Source: Paguma larvata (lineage: Eukaryota; Chordata; Mammalia; Carnivora; Viverridae). From it: a DNA stretch of 64,000 nt. The notes beneath the pieces were generated by a model. It was not told where the DNA came from. It saw only the letters and a program-made list of their open reading frames with translations, and searched no databases. The stretch lies in assembly GCA_030068075.1 (NCBI GenBank), contig CM057835.1:21353957-21417956 (forward strand), read 5' to 3'. This document shows positions 12,927 to 25,764 of the stretch, in pieces; the first letter of the stretch is position 1; every line of letters starts with the position of its first letter. The position numbers and the translations under genes were made by a program.

Positions 12927-13742
12927 TCAATTTGTTCAAAGTCACTGAAGGCATGTTTCTTTCATCAGTTTCTGTCTCTTAACAACAACAAAGTAATAAT
13001 AAACATAATGAAAATATCTACAGTCATAGAAAATGCACTTTTAATTATCTGTCATTTGAGACATTGTCTCTCTCTAATATGCCACATAGCATGTCTTCTT
13101 TACCAACTATGCACGTTTCAGTCTAGGAATAATAACAACTCAGTATTTTTTTAGGAAACCAGATTAAGCTCATATATTTTCACTTTAAATCTGGATAATA
13201 GAGGAAAAATATTTACAATATAACAGAAGTACCTTTGTACAAAAATCATCTATCTTAGGTATTATTCATACAAATCTTAGAAAGGTATTTTTTTCTTGTC
13301 AAAATCTAAATTCTTACTTACAGATAATAGCACCAACAGAGGAAGGTGGTTTGGGGGCTGGGAGTATAAATGTCAAATTTAGCAGGATGGTGTAAGTCAT
13401 CTTCATTTATAAATAATACACTACAATATGGTAACATGATATTTATCTAGCGTTGCAGAGGAATTTGGTATTCTAGGAACACGTATGTTTTTGATAGCTG
13501 GAGGTTACAACTTCAAATGCCCCTAAGAAAAGTTGATGAGAAGCTATCTAAGACCTATTTCATAATTTATCTGCCTTCTTAAACAGACTAGACTAAAATA
13601 AACAGACAAGTAAAGTAAAACCTTGAATTCTTGAAGTTCATCCTCATGAATAGCAGACTATACTGGAATGCAATGCTGCCTTCCATGTTTAGGGTAGGAG
13701 GTGTGTTGAGCTATATATGAAATGGCCCTTGTTCTAGTCTGC
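12293..13742. other. Unassigned intronic sequence with a T-rich tract
   Basis: A T-rich/GTTTT stretch occupies 12858-12930, and the rest is single-copy by eye. The plus-strand frame at 12780-13154 runs through this low-complexity tract and is not a gene. Confidence 0.5.
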
Positions 13743-13905
13743 AGGCTGGTGGTTCTCCAGTATCAGAATCACCCATGGGAACAGATTATTGGTCTCCTTC
13801 TTGTACAGTTTCTTTTTCAGTAGGTTTGGGCTGGAGAACAAGATTTTGAATTTCTATCATATTCCCAGGTGACGTTCCTGTCACTGGTCCAGAAATCATA
13901 TTTTA
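13743..13905 (+). repeat. MER5A-like hAT-Charlie DNA transposon remnant
   Basis: 'ggtggttctccagtatcagaatcaccc', 'ttcagtaggtttgggctgga', 'gaatttctatcatattcccaggtgacg' and 'actggtccagaaatca' match the order of MER5A, a non-autonomous element without a gene. Confidence 0.8.
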
Positions 13906-13927
13906 ATTACCACGGTTACAGGCCTCT

Positions 13928-14215
13928 TTTCTTTCCTTCCTTCCTTCCCTTCTCCTCTCCTCTCCTCTTTCCTTCCTTCCTTCTCTCCTTCCTTACTTCC
14001 TTCCCTCCCTCCTTCCTTCCTTCCTTCCCTCCTCCCCTCCATCCTTCCCTTCCTCATTCCTTCTTTCTTTCCTTCCTTCCTTCCCTCCCTCTCTCCCTCT
14101 CTCTCCCTCCCTCCTTCCTTCCTTCCTTCCTTCCCACCTTCCTGTCTTCTTGCCTTCCTGCCTTCCATCCATCCATCCATCCATCCATCCATCCATCCAT
14201 CCAACCATCTATCCT
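13928..14215. repeat. Compound pyrimidine microsatellite (TTCC)n then (CCAT)n
   Basis: 13928-14164 is CT-only apart from a few A and G bases, mainly TTCC and CCCT units; 14165-14215 is (CCAT)n. It creates long spurious frames of Pro/Ser/Leu on one strand and Lys/Glu/Gly on the other. Confidence 0.97.
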
Positions 14216-14685
14216 TTTATAATAGTTTTCCTAACTCCCACTCCTTTACCTATGACTTCACCTATGACTCTCACAGAAAAAAACTAAGTCTTCTCCTCTT
14301 GCTTCTGCAGACAATGATTGCGCCACCAGCCTTTGCCCTTTATTTGCAGCAACCACACAGCCAGTTTGGGACTCAGAACCAGTGCTGAGGTTTCTGGTCC
14401 TTAGTGATTCCGCCTCTAATGTTTGGACTTACAGAACTCAGGACACCAAGCAGCATTTCCCATGAAGTACAGACAATTCCACAGACCTTTCTAACACCCT
14501 TAAGTCCCTTCTCAGACATGCAAAATATATCACTCTCACCTTGAGGAGGCAAATATGGTTCTTCAATAATCCAAATACCAAAGAACCATCCCTGCTTCCA
14601 TCAATGATTTGCTTCCTTAGTAAAGTGAGATGGAAAATGGTATTCACCAGAATAAGGTTTTTACTGCTATTTAAAACCCAGGCTT

Positions 14686-14910
14686 GGGGCACCTGGGTGG
14701 CTCAGTCGGTTAAGCATCTGACTTTAGCTCAGGTCATGATCTCAAGGATCATGAGTTTGGGCCTGCGTCCAGCTCTGTGGTGACAACACAGAGATTGGAG
14801 CCTGCTTCCGATTCTGGGTTTCCGGCTCTCTCTGCCCCTCCACTGCTGGTTTTTCTCTCTCTCTCTCTCTCAAAATTAAACATTAAAAAAATAAATAAAA
14901 ATAAAAAAAA
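14686..14910 (+). repeat. CAN SINE (feline type), forward
   Basis: A complete copy: 'ggggcacctgggtggctcagtcggttaagc' head, body and AAATAAA tail. Short direct repeats 'aaacccag' just before (about 14674-14682) and after (14912-14920) are the likely target-site duplication. Confidence 0.94.
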
Positions 14911-14920
14911 TGAAACCCAG

Positions 14921-15664
14921 CACTGTTGGCAAACTTTGATACTCTCTAATCATCACATTCTAGTCCTTTAAAAAAATTACCAATAACAACATAAAGACAC
15001 CCCGTTTTGCCGAATGTTAAAAAAATAAAAACAAATAAGAAACATTCATTTTTTTCTCAAATAATTTAAATTTTAACTGTAAGTATATATGGGTCCTGTG
15101 ACAGTGACACAGAAAATTGCTCTCACACATCAATTAAAAGATTATAATAATATAAACATAGATTACAAAATTTTTTTAATCTGTACACTGAACTTCCAGC
15201 TGCACTTCCCACGTATTTCACTAAACATCAATCACTGTCTTCAAATGTCACTTCTATGTCTGTCACTGAACAATTAAAATGGTTACATGGGCATAGTTAA
15301 ATATGCACAATTATTATAGCAGATAGGATGAAAAATCAAAGGCAAATATCCAAAACAATTTTAGATACATAAAATTTATGTGGCACCAAAATACTAATAT
15401 CAGTCAGATCCAAAGAGGGAAGCGGCAATAAAAATGATGGCATTCTAACTTCCCTATCAGATGTTCATATTTTGGAAGTATAGATTGATAGAACTATTTT
15501 TATCAATTTAGTCAATCGCCTGTAAAATGTGCAACGTTCCTATCTTCTAAATTACCACAGGAATTAAATCAAACCACAAATCTACGCAGTAGAAGATAGA
15601 AGCAAAGAAAACACCAAAATGGCATTAAAATGAAAGTCAGGTATAAAATAAGACAGAGGAGATA
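14921..15664. other. Unassigned intronic sequence
   Basis: AT-rich DNA with no repeat, exon or RNA gene I can name. Confidence 0.45.
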
Positions 15665-15667
15665 ATC

Positions 15668-15800
15668 ATAACAGTGCTAATAATGTGAATGCTTACTCTG
15701 TGCCAGGAGTTATACTATGTGTTAAATCTACTATCTAATTAAGTATTCATACGATTTTGTAATATAGCTAGCAAACAGTGCCAATATTCGAATTCGGATT
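15668..15800 (-). repeat. MIR fragment
   Basis: 'tgcttactctgtgccaggagttatactatgtgttaaatctactatctaattaa' is the reverse complement of the MIR 3' core (gtgccaggcactgtgct...). Confidence 0.6.
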
Positions 15801-17864
15801 TGCATTTGTTTCAATTAACTCATGATAATAATTTAAATTGTGTGTGATAAATGTGAATAAATGAAACCCTCCTTGGAAAAAGCAAAATGTTTCAAACTGG
15901 GTAGATATGAATAAACACAGGCGACACCTACATGACATTAAAGAACGCACCTAAAGAGCTCTATTACTAAACAGAGTAGTATTAAAACATATAAAACAAT
16001 GGACATTAGAAATAAAATGGGGGTATTAATAGAAATACTGAAGAATTAGAAAACTACTTAATTTCATGAGCGTAATAAACTTGAATACCAGAACCAAATT
16101 TAAAAAGTAAACAAAATGTTCATATTCTAAATTCATTTTGCGTATAAAGCAAAAATCCTATACACTGGTAAACTGAATTTCACAGAATATTAGTATTTTC
16201 ATTCCTACATAGTGGCAAAATCCTACAGTCAGTAAATAGGATAAAAATCAGAAAAAAATGTATAAACCTATATAGAGAATAAGAATAATAAAATATTAAT
16301 AGTAGTTATCTTTGTATAATAAGTTATGTGGTTTTTTTGTCTATTACTCTGTATTTTTAAATATACCTGTAATTAATATGTACATGTGTCTTTCATAATG
16401 ACAAAATAGATTTTATTTTAAAATAAAGCAAGTTTAAATGCATACATGTGTATACATACATGTGTGCCATGAGTGTATATGCATATGTACATACACATAT
16501 ACATATACGCTAAAGAATATTTAAAATTATAATACTTTAGCAGTCATCTATTCCTGGACTTTGTTTCATGAGGATAGATAAATGCCTTTTGTAAAAATTT
16601 AGAGATATCCTAAGTCTGGGATATCTAGGAGCTTCCTTCTCATAAACCACTTTGAATCTCATCTTCCATAAATATTAATTTGTGTTCCTTATTATCTTTC
16701 CAGTTTGTGAACTCCTTTTTGTAAAACAACACCAATAAATTTACCACCAGGTATATAATTTTTATATCTCTATACCTAAATCCTATACTTCCTTTTTTTT
16801 TTTTTTTTTTTTTGTCCTGAAATTACCTTCAAGCTTCAAGAGAGTTCTCTTAGGCACAGTATTCTCGAATTTGTCGAATATGTCCATGTTCCACTCACTA
16901 ACATCCTTCATGGACATGAATTTGATTGTGTCCCTTTTCACCCATCATTTTTCTGAACTGAAAATTTCCCATCCGGTCTTACTATTTCATTCCTTTGATC
17001 ATTTCCATTAACCTTTCAGGCTTTTCTAACTGTTTTATGGCCTTAATGGAATGCACTGAATCAAACTATGAACTCTACCCCGAGTCCAAAAATATTATTA
17101 GTTCTGTTCAAAGACTTAACAAAATTATATAATACTATTTTTTTTCAATTTTATCATGGTTATCTATGACATTTGGTTGACCTTTGGAACTGCTACTCTA
17201 TACTGGACTGTCTTCAAGAAATAGTTGACACAGATTCAGTTATCATTTTTTTCCAGACACGAGTAATAGAAAGTAATCCATTTTATCAACATAGCTTGGA
17301 TTATACTTCCCCAGATACATGATCTTCTACCTTCCACACCTGAAAGTCCGCTATTATTTTACCTATTCACATAGCATTACAAAATGGTCTTGCAGGGCCC
17401 ATCCATCTCACCAGTTTGAACAGCTTCACAGTCACCTGCAAACTTCCAGAACTGTCTCAGTACAGTCATACAGCCCACCTTCCTCCTCAGGCCCACATTC
17501 TTCCAGCTGATATAACTGGAGCCATTTTTACTCCACTGTTGGTTTAGTCCAACCTCATGTGCTGGTACTAGTCCTGTATACCAGAGGGAAATTTCAAAAA
17601 CTTGACAAGTGCTACAGGTGAGAAGATCATGTTCACCTGGATGCTTTTTAATCCCACTTGGACCTCCCATCCTGTTGCCTACCTTGACTGTTCTTCCTTA
17701 TGACTAAGTCCCTCCTTTATATTCCACTTATAGTAATAGATCTCTGTATGTGGCCTGCTCACTCTACTTTTATTTGGTTTGGTTTTTAAATAGGATGTCT
17801 TGCCTTACTCCCGTTAATATCCTGTTTCCTTTGCTAACTGCCAGGTCAGTCTTCCTTCTCCAAA
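15801..17864. other. Unassigned intronic sequence
   Basis: The stretch contains a 21-T homopolymer at 16793-16813 and a patch of 'acatacatgtgta' alternating purine-pyrimidine at 16440-16510. No gene or repeat family is recognised. Confidence 0.45.
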
Positions 17865-18045
17865 AACAGTGATTAAGAATTACCTGGAAGGCTTATCAAG
17901 CTACAGCTTCCTAGTCCCAACCCTAGAGATTCTGATTTAGTAGACCATGGTGAGGCCAAAAGTCTGCATTTCTAACATGCTTACAAATGATGCCAATAAC
18001 TGCTGGCCTGGAGATTACACTTGGAGAATCACACAACTTTCATGA
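17865..18045 (+). repeat. MER5A-like hAT-Charlie DNA transposon remnant
   Basis: 'gaattacctggaaggcttatcaa', 'cccaaccctagagattctgatttagtagacc', 'gtctgcatttctaacatgcttacaaatgatgcc' and 'cacttggagaatcac' follow MER5A from end to end. Confidence 0.85.
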
Positions 18046-18229
18046 TTTCCATCTGGTTTTTGTTTGCCAGAAGCATCCCTTGATGATCCACCCCATTAGA
18101 TGACTTATTTGGGTTGTCAAAGGGCCCTGTTCCTTCCTCTGACCCTTGTATGAGGAAGGTAAACAATACCAATTCTATGTTTCTGCTTCCCGAAGTGACA
18201 ATGCCAGTGAGGATGATGGCAATGACAAT

Positions 18230-18378
18230 GGCAATGACAATGAGCTGGATTTCCTCATCTTTAAGGTGGAGATAAAAATAGTACCTCCTTTATAGATTTC
18301 TGAAACTGTTAAATGAGAAAGCATAGCACTTTGCATGATGCCTGGCGTGTGATGGGTGCCCAATAAATGTGGGTTATG
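18230..18378 (+). repeat. MIR fragment
   Basis: 'tttcctcatctttaaggtggagataaaaatagtacctcctttatag...ttaaatgagaaagcatagcac...gatgcctggcgtgtgatgggtgcccaataaatg' is a clear MIR 3' half. Confidence 0.8.
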
Positions 18379-19824
18379 AGGCCATCGACGCAGATGATGA
18401 TGGCAACATATCATTAACTCAAGAGACTGGCTGATTGATTAGTGTAAGGAAACATAACAGTGAAAAAAAACAGGTAAGGATTCTGCTCTGTTGGAGACAG
18501 AAACGGTGAATGAGTACACAGATAAAAACATATTACAATAAGTACTATGAAGAGGAGAGAAAAAAAAAAAACAGAGTAACTGGCAGTGGGTGATTTTGTC
18601 AGAATGCACAAGGGCAAACCCCATAAGAAGTTAACATTTGCAATACGATCTAAGTGAGAAGTGGCTATGTGAAGACCTAAAGGAAGAGAATCGCAGACAT
18701 GAGTAACTACCCAAGCAAATGTTTTGAGACTGAAAATTGGTTGGTTTGTTCAATGAAAAGGCAAGAGCTGCTTTAGTGAACCTCATAAAGACAGGTAGAA
18801 TGTGCTGAAGTCAGAAAAGAAATAAATATGAGCTAAATCTCAAAGAGGCTGGTAGGATGTGGTAAGGAGGTTTTAGTTTAGTCTAAGAAAAACAGAAAGA
18901 TTCTGAGGGTTTTAATTTCTAAGAAGGGGCATCCTGTGTTCTGATTACATGTTAACAAGATCATCCAGGTAATAATGGGTTGCAGTAAGACAAAACTGCA
19001 AGAGAGATGGCTAGGAGGTTCTAAGTCTGGTCCAGGTAACAGGTGAGAGGAGTTGGACTTAGGGTGAGAGATGTCAGGATGCAGTAAAGTGGGTAAATTT
19101 CTGGAGGTTTAACTGCTATGAGTTTAATGCAAAGTATAAGGAAAAGAGGGCTCAAAGCTAATGAATAGGTTTGATATATTGCAACACTAAGGCTATATTC
19201 AGTACATCAAAATCTCTTTACTTATTGTGACAGTTTTCATATGTATTGTATATGTGAATGATGAATATTCCCTATCTGAAGCCAATTTAATTCTGAATAC
19301 TTATTTTCTGCATGATTTTCCTAATAACTTACATTGTTGACACTTTTCATAGTATTTGGTAAAGTGTAAATAATGGTAGCACACTTGAGCTTCCTCCAGA
19401 AAGCTTATATTTTTAGCTCAACTTATTTTTTAAACAATAGCTAATATTTATTTAATGGTTCATATGTACCAGACCCTGGTTCATGCCCAGATCATTAGAC
19501 TTTGCAGCTCACTCCAACCAACAAAAATTACTCCTCTTCTCTTGCTGATATCACTCAAATTCCCACTTCTACTACTTCCATTCCATGATCCTATATGTTA
19601 TGACAAATTGTACCACCTGGCTTAAGTTCTACGACTCCCAGAGTCACCTCTAGGGTACTTCTTTAACCTTGAACTTCTCCTTGAACTTCTCTGAAATGTC
19701 AGGAGATGGTAAGAACTGTCTAATTTACAATACAAGATCTGAAGGAGACTGGTCTGAGTAATCATGGAGAATGCACTTTAACATATGGACACCTGCTGTT
19801 AATAAGAGTAAATATGACGATGCC
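18379..19824. other. Unassigned intronic sequence
   Basis: No repeat or exon is recognised. Short frames on both strands have no domain. Confidence 0.45.
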
Positions 19825-20010
19825 ACTCACCAAGAGTCTGCTCTGTTCCAGGCACTGTCCTGGAGCTGCATGCATTATTTTTGCTTAGTCTAATCTTTAA
19901 CCACTCTGCAGGCTAGATGACACTAGCCCATTGCACAGACAATGCTTAGAGGTGGAGTGATGTGTTCATAACCACTCCCCCAGTGGCGCCCTCGAGTCTA
20001 GATTTGAGCA
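19825..20010 (-). repeat. MIR element
   Basis: 'tctgttccaggcactgtcctggagctgcatgcattatttttgcttagtctaatctttaaccactctgcagg' and 'cattgcacagacaatgcttagaggtgga' give the reverse-complement MIR in order. Confidence 0.75.
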
Positions 20011-20476
20011 GGTTAGAAGAGCAGAAAGGGGAACAAGATGGTGGGAAGAGGTGTGGGTAGAAGGAAAGATGAGAACCGCAATCACACAAGTGCCCCTGCT
20101 TTTAGGGCAGGTGCTATAAATTGTCTACACAACGTTCAGCCAAAAAGAAGAAAAATGCAGTTTGCAGTGGGAGTGAAAAATGAGAACTAATTTGCTCCTC
20201 TGTTTACATGGAAGGGAGTGAAGAGGTGATGCAGAGAAAAACTCGCTCACTGATACCTTCTTCTGAGGCCAGAATTTCATTTATTATTTTATTGTTGTTT
20301 TAAAAATCAAACAAGGGTAATGTCCCTGCTGTCACTTTTCCTGCCTACGTACATCTACATAATGACCCTGTGTCGCCTTATTCCCAAGGTATTTTGCAAG
20401 CTAAATTATCATTCCAAAGGAGAAACAGTATTATGTGTACAATTCCCACATCTATCTGGCTAACCAACCTTTATGA

Positions 20477-20477
20477 A

Positions 20478-20538
<61 letters not shown>

Positions 20539-20567
20539 TGCGCGCACAGCGCGCACACACACACACC
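20477..20567. repeat. (TC)n(CA)n compound microsatellite with a CpG-containing core
   Basis: TC repeats run to 20514, then CA repeats interrupted by TGCGCGCACAGCGCGCACA near 20538-20556. Confidence 0.96.
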
Positions 20568-22108
20568 ATGCAATCCCCCAGCTCATTTGAAATTTCTTTT
20601 GTTTTCACACACTGTAAATTGGTGATAAAGTGTTATTACTGAGCATTTGGCAGTTGTATTCGCTAACTACTTTTTGAATGTCAGTAAGAACATACCAAGG
20701 GAAAATTGAATTATATAATGTAATCACTTGGGCTAATTATTTTCTTTGCTGGCCCTCTAAAGAAACAGTGGATGCAAACTCACAAATATCACATTTATTT
20801 TTCTTAGCAGGAGAGGAGCACTGGGCTGTGATTAAAGTGGCATCACGTTGTTTCTTACAGAAAGTGTAATGGGTCTGAACTGCAAGAATAAAAAACCAGG
20901 TACGCCTATTAATCGTAGTAAAACTCCTCCTTTAATTGGGTAGGCAGTTTCCATAAAAAAATGTATATCGTAAGTGGCCACTGCATATAAGCCAAAATGG
21001 AATAGCTTTTCTGCTGATAGCGGGACATTCTTCACCTGAAGCTCTCTTTCCGTCTCCAAATACAGAAAAAAACAAACAGTTCCAACCTTACGCTTGCCCC
21101 TAATTGCACACAGCATTTTCCAAACATGAGATTGTTAGAGATTCTGACAAGGCCTGAAGTATATACCTGCTTAATTCAACTCTGTTTGACCCAACATTTT
21201 CCAAACTCAGGTAATCACAGATGATTTTTTTGTTTCACCTTGTTTTGTTTTGTTTTGTTTTTGTTTTTTCATTTTTGTTAGGAATACCTAATAATACACA
21301 GACAGCTCGGGGAATGTTGGTGAAGAGGACTTTGAGCCTTCATCTGTATTAAATGCCTCACTTGATTGTATAGTTGCTGCACCTTTAACTTTGTCCATTT
21401 GATTCACAATGAATTTGTACCCAAAATGTGTTTCACTTTTGAGTTAGGGAATAACTACCGACATATTGCTAGTGCTATTTAGAATAGCAAAATTCTTATT
21501 GCTACTGCATAGCAACAGCTTTTCTGAACAACATGAATATAGGTAAAATGAGAAAGAACACTTGCAGTTTGAGCTTCGTGTACAAAGATTTTCTTTTTTG
21601 GTCACAAGAAGAACTAACTGGGTGAGAGTTCTTGTTTTTCTTTTTTTCAACATTCAGGATGAAAATCCAAATTCAATCTGAGAGCAATTGTGCGTTCCTT
21701 ACGTATTTCTTAAATGCTTAATTCAGGCCAATTAGTGTGTAAGATACTGGGGACATGACAGTGACCAAGATATGACCCCTCCCCCTTGAGAACCCTTCTC
21801 CATTGCCCAACCAGTGTGTCATATGTTAATAGTGGAATTAACAGGAAATTATGGAAACACAGGGAAGGGAGACGGGTTGCAGGATGGGTGCATATAATGT
21901 CAGATCCAAAGATCAAAAAGTATTGTGCGTATGTGTCCACAGTGTCAGTTGAAAAGAACAACAAAGTACACAAAAAAATTGGTCTTTGTGAACTCAAATG
22001 TTTTCACCCAGATAGCCAGTGACCTCATGTTGCCCTCAGCACTTCCTCTGTGTGGCATTCCATTTAGTCTGTTCCTATAAATGTGGTATACCTCATCCCA
22101 CTCACATA
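20568..22108. other. Unassigned intronic sequence
   Basis: A (TTTTG)n run occupies about 21237-21270. The remainder is single-copy by eye, and a minus-strand 95-codon frame at 21710-21997 has no recognisable domain. Confidence 0.45.
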
Positions 22109-22109
22109 T

Positions 22110-23280
22110 GCCTAGAAAAAGCCATTACAACTCAATAATAAAAAGACAAATACCCCAATTTAAAATGGGCAAAGGTGGGGGCACCTGAGTGGCTCAGTCG
22201 GCTAAGCCTCCAACTCATGATTTCAGCTCAGGTCATGATTTCACGGTTCATGGGATCAAGCCCCATGAGCTGTTAGTGCAGAACCTGCTTGGAATTCTTT
22301 CTCTTCCTCTCTTCTGCCCCTCCCCCATGTGCACGTACACTCTCCCTCTCTCTCATAAATAAACTTAAGAAAATAAAATGGACGAACGATCTGAAAAGTC
22401 ATTTCTTCAAGATATATAATTGGACAATAAATCCATGAAGATACTCAACATCCTTAGCCATCAGGAAAATGCAAATCAAACCCACAATGAGATACTAGTT
22501 GACACTCATGAGGCCAGCTAAAATTTAAAAATAATAAAATTGGAAAGTTAGCTAATAACAAGTATCGATGGGGATGCAGAGAAATAAAAATACTCATGCG
22601 TTGCTAGTAGGAATGCAAAATGGTATAGCCTCTTTGGAAAACATCTGGCAGTTTCTCAAATGGCTAAGCATAGAATTACCATATGACACAGCAAGTCTAC
22701 TCCTAGGTTTATACTCAAGAGACCTGAAAACATAGGTCCACACAAAAACTTGTACATGAATGTTTAAACAGAATTATTAATAATAGGCAAAAGTAGAGGC
22801 ATCCTAATGCCCATCAACTAATGAATATATAAAACATGGCATAACTAGACAGTAGAATATTATTTGGCCATAAGAAGGAATGAACTAATATACGCTACAA
22901 AGTTGAACTTTGAAAATGTTTTACTGAGTTAAAGATACCAGTCACTAAATACAATATATTCCATGATTCCATTTTTGTAAAATTTCCATAATAGAGAACT
23001 CTACAGAGATGGAAAGCAGACTAGTAGTTTTTTAGGACTGTTGGTAAGGTAGAGGGAAAAGAGAGAACAGAAGGATGGGGAATGACAGTTAAAGGGTACG
23101 GTGTTTCTTTCTGAGGTCATGAGGGTGTTCTAAATTTCACTGTGGTCAGATATGGTGGCAAACATCTATAATCATATTGAAACCATTACATTGTACACTT
23201 TAAATGTGAAGTTGTCTAGTATGTGAATTACAATGAATGGTATCTCTATAAAGCTGTTTTAAAACATTAGACAAGAAACT
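22110..23280 (+). repeat. Old LINE-1 (L1M class) 3' part, split by a SINE
   Basis: L1 ORF2 end and 3' UTR phrases are in order: 'acaactcaataataaaaagacaaat', (SINE), 'catccttagccatcaggaaaatgcaaatcaaa', 'agaaataaaaatactcatgcgttgctagtaggaatgcaaaatgg', 'catggcataactagacagtagaatattatttgg', 'gttgtctagtatgtgaattacaa'. It is dead and antisense to DCC. Confidence 0.85.
22177..22374 (+). repeat. CAN SINE (feline type), forward, nested in the L1
   Basis: Starts 'gggggcacctgagtggctcagtcggctaag' and ends 'ataaataaac'. It interrupts the L1 phrase 'aaaatgggcaaa...gatctgaa', which continues on the right as 'aaaatggacgaacgatctgaa', giving a duplicated AAAATGG-type target. Confidence 0.93.
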
Positions 23281-24107
23281 TATTGCACTTTCAATACACA
23301 TTTGTTGAATAAGTGGATACATAAATAAACAAATGTATAGATAGAACTCCAAATGTTTTACTTTAATAGAGTCTACCATTTAAAAGCATGTTTTCAAGTT
23401 GGTGCATTTTGCCCTTAGGCACAGGCACCGCCCGCAAGTGGTAGTAGAAGCCCTGGTCTTATGGTACAAATTTCAGGAGTATGAATACAGGTACACTCTG
23501 GTGGTTTCCTGCTCAAATATACCAGATCATACTAAAGATAAGTCCACATCTCGCTACGTAAAACAATCACTAAAATGATACCTAGATATATTAAATAAGA
23601 AGTCGGACATAAAGTCTTTTGAAAGTACAGAAAGAAACATCATGCTTTGCTCTCCAGCCTTTCAAAACTGTTTGACACAACTGATGCTAGCTCTTGCTAA
23701 CTTTAATGAAAGCGCTCCTGTCTTAATGTAGTTTGAGTCCTACAACAGTCCAACTCCCTCTGGGATAATATGTATGTGTGGTACCTCAGGACAACTTTGG
23801 CGTGGAATGCCCTTTTGGGCAGCTTTCTGCCACTGTCAGCAGCCCTCCCTCTAAACCACAGATGGTCAATTCACCTTGCTGAGATTGTTAGGGCTAATTA
23901 AAATCATAGCCTTAGATTGCCTTTTTAATGCTCTGAATTACATCACCTTTGCCTTTCTCTCTGGAGCCTCTACTAACTTCCTCATCTTTGTGAGAAAGAA
24001 AAAAATAATTAGATTCATAGCCATCTCAAGGATAAATGTAAAAACCTGTTCAAATTGTTTTTCCAGTGAAAGAGGGAAGGGGGTAGCGATCCGCATAGTA
24101 GGGCTTT
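23281..24107. other. Unassigned intronic sequence
   Basis: No exon or repeat is recognised. The frame at 23876-24121 runs into the following SINE and is not a gene. Confidence 0.45.
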
Positions 24108-24326
24108 TTTTATTTTTTTAACGTTTTTATTTTATTTTTGAGAGACAGAGAGACAGAGTGTGAGCAAGGGAAGGGCAGAGAGAGAGGGAAACACAGAATC
24201 CGAAGCAGGCTCCAGGCTCTGAGCCATCAGCACAGAGCCCAACGCGGGGCTCAAACTCACAGACCGTGAGATCATGATCTGAGCCGAAGTCGGCCGCCTA
24301 ACCAACTGAGCCACCCAGGCGCCCCC
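24108..24326 (-). repeat. CAN SINE (feline type), reverse
   Basis: A full-length reverse copy ending '...gagccacccaggcgccccc' on the plus strand. The flanking target-site duplication, GCATAGTAGGGCTTT at 24093-24107 and ACATAATAGGTCTTT at 24327-24341, agrees at 12 of 15 bases. Confidence 0.95.
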
Positions 24327-24341
24327 ACATAATAGGTCTTT

Positions 24342-25764
24342 AAACAAATATTGGCATGATGGATAAATAAATCCTGTCACAAATGCCACTATTTTTTCCA
24401 CAGATGGTAGAACTGCAGTTTTTACACCGAATCATTTTACACTAACAGCCTGAATGTACCATGTTTCTTCAACACATTCAACAGGATTCCCTAACCCCAC
24501 GTTGGATAGAACTTTTGCACACTCTTATAATGGCTATGATTTCAGGTGAAATAAAGTAATTATAATAAGAAATCAACATAGTAGAGAAAGAAACTGCAAA
24601 TATATTATTTCGATTTTTTTAAATTTAATTCTGCCTTATGTTATACGTTTTTATCATACATTTGGGATCATATCTCTACATGAAAAAGAAAAAAAAAACT
24701 CTCAACTAATTTCATTATGATCCATTTGGCAATTACCCTGTGAAAGATAATCAATAGAAACTTACCTAAGGCACTGCTTTTATGACTATAACCATTAAAT
24801 GCATATGGGTGAGGAGGTCACTACTCGTAAAGGCTGATTATAGACAGACATGAAATTTAAGCACTGCTACTTGAGAAGAAGCAGTGATTGTAAATTTAGA
24901 AGAACTCCATTCAAACAAAGAGTAACACATTGTAATAGAGGGATAAATGTTATCTTTAAATATATTTTATAACTACTTTCTCTTTATAGCTAAGAACCTA
25001 AGCCCAAAACCCAACATTGATGATCCAACAGCAAGTTTAGAAAGGAGGCAACTGAACACATTCTTGGAGGTAGACCTCCAGTTACTCTCCAAACAACCCA
25101 GTTACTCTCTAAACAAATGGATGGGTCAGTTCCCTCCTTGACCAATTATATGTGCTCATAAATAGCAACACATCACATACATTTCAGTAAAAAATGATAA
25201 AATTAAAGCATAAGCAAAAAATAAAAGGACACAAAGTCATATTGGTTTTTAATGATTATATTTCCTTCCATTGCTAGATATAGCTAAGAGTTGATGGCCT
25301 TTGAACATCTGCATGCTTGCTGTAGTAAATGGAATTTATAGAGCATAGCTAAGACTTGAGTTAAAAAAGAGAAAATATAGTTTTTTCAAAGTTAATGATG
25401 TGTTTGTTATTAAAATTGGGACAGATCATTCAAAATTATAGGATCTAAAATGTTAGTAATACCTTATGCTTACAAATTACTAAATAAAAAGATGATGATA
25501 TTAAGGAAAAAATAAGCCAGGAGATACTTAGGTCTTTGAACTACACATAACCTGGTATATAAACAGAGAAATAGCTTTTGATTCATTGTTCTTATAAGAG
25601 GGACTTTTTTTTTTTTCATATTCTGGAAATTTAATATCGTTGGTATTAACAATATATGAGATGTGTTGGTAATATACTTCTTCGTTGTAGTTTATGTTTC
25701 TATAAAAGTAATCAAGAGTCTTTTTAGCAGTATAATGCACAGTATAACTACTCTTTCTGTGGTT
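24342..25764. other. Unassigned intronic sequence
   Basis: AT-rich, single-copy by eye, with a T10 run near 25606. No gene recognised. Confidence 0.45.

Noticed and set aside
13869..14222. Long frames on both strands (Pro/Ser/Leu-rich and Lys/Glu/Gly-rich)
   Set aside because: They are translations of the (TTCC)n/(CCAT)n microsatellite.
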